A stretch of 12,948 nt of DNA from Thaumasiovibrio sp043421945 (lineage in GTDB: Bacteria; Pseudomonadota; Gammaproteobacteria; Enterobacterales; Vibrionaceae): the NCBI GenBank assembly GCA_043421945.1, contig JBHOGO010000106.1, forward strand, positions 1-12,948, read 5' to 3'. Numbering within the stretch: the stretch's first letter is position 1; the number at the start of each line of letters is the position of its first letter. The notes under the pieces are model-generated. The model had not been told where the DNA came from. It did not search any database and saw only the letters and a program-made list of their open reading frames with translations. The position numbers were made by a program, and so were the translations under genes. Of the stretch, positions 12,871 through 12,948 are shown one piece after another.

Positions 12871-12948
12871 CTACTTAACCTGAACTCGGGATAAGAAGAG
12901 AAGGGAACTAAAAGCTGGCTCTGCGATCAGATCTTTCAACCAAGAAGG
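12871..12948 (-). other. Minus-strand frame open to the right edge
   Basis: Reading from the right edge there are 25 open codons ending in TAG (12871-12873). The residues include a hydrophobic stretch (P-A-F-S-S-L-L-F-L) and an end of R-V-Q-V-K. It could be the C-terminus of a gene lying mainly outside the window, or part of a transposase or repeat, but a frame this short may be chance. Confidence 0.2.

Larger units (their letters stand above)
12635..12948. other. Gene-free end of the window
   Basis: After the synthetase stop there is a weak imperfect inverted repeat (GTACC...GGTAC, about 12638-12665), then the terminator at 12781-12814, then a pair of competing hairpins (12816-12861), and finally a 25-codon minus-strand frame open to the right edge (12871-12948). 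There is no supported gene in this stretch. Confidence 0.5.

Noticed and set aside
1..12948. CRISPR arrays, tRNA or rRNA genes, complete insertion sequences, integron sites
   Set aside because: No regularly spaced repeats, cloverleaf-like sequences, transposase motifs or paired terminal repeats were seen on reading both strands.

Overview
The window looks like chromosomal DNA of a marine gammaproteobacterium, most likely Vibrio or a close relative. This rests on recognising protein families by eye: a long PurC behind a PurR-type box, an HslJ-type META lipoprotein, a YbjQ-family protein, and a hemolysin-like acyltransferase fusion resembling Vibrio and Serratia OlsF. No database search was possible. 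There are no rRNA or tRNA genes, no CRISPR array and no intact mobile element.

Layout: 1-293 is non-coding. 294-719 (+) is a META-domain outer-membrane lipoprotein with its own terminator. 720-1239 is a gene-free stretch with an isolated strong Shine-Dalgarno in front of a six-codon frame. 1240-1470 (+) is a small two-helix membrane protein. Four minus-strand genes follow: an OlsF-like two-domain acyltransferase (1581-3344), a rhomboid-family membrane protein with a TTG start (3703-4266), a DEDDh exonuclease (4428-4958) and a FrnE-like DsbA-fold oxidoreductase (5127-5774). The gaps between them are 160-360 bases, so they are probably separate transcription units.

From 6182 everything is on the plus strand. 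An ABC exporter half-transporter (6182-8050) is followed 63 bases later by a YbjQ-family protein (8114-8434) and a long hairpin. Next come a small uncharacterised charged protein with its own candidate promoter (8684-8914), purC behind a PurR box and in front of a strong terminator (9061-10164), a tiny protein whose two ends resemble the ends of flagellar rod/hook proteins (10335-10655), and a long-chain acyl-CoA synthetase-like enzyme (10973-12634). A PsrA-like palindrome lies about 140 bases upstream of the synthetase. The last 314 bases hold a terminator, competing hairpins and an open frame running off the edge.

The genes are mostly housekeeping or envelope functions and do not form one pathway. 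Two of them, the OlsF-like enzyme and the acyl-CoA synthetase, connect to acyl and membrane-lipid metabolism. No clear new multi-gene system is visible. The most unusual items are the miniature flagellar-rod-like protein, the OlsF-like fusion, and several non-coding palindromes.
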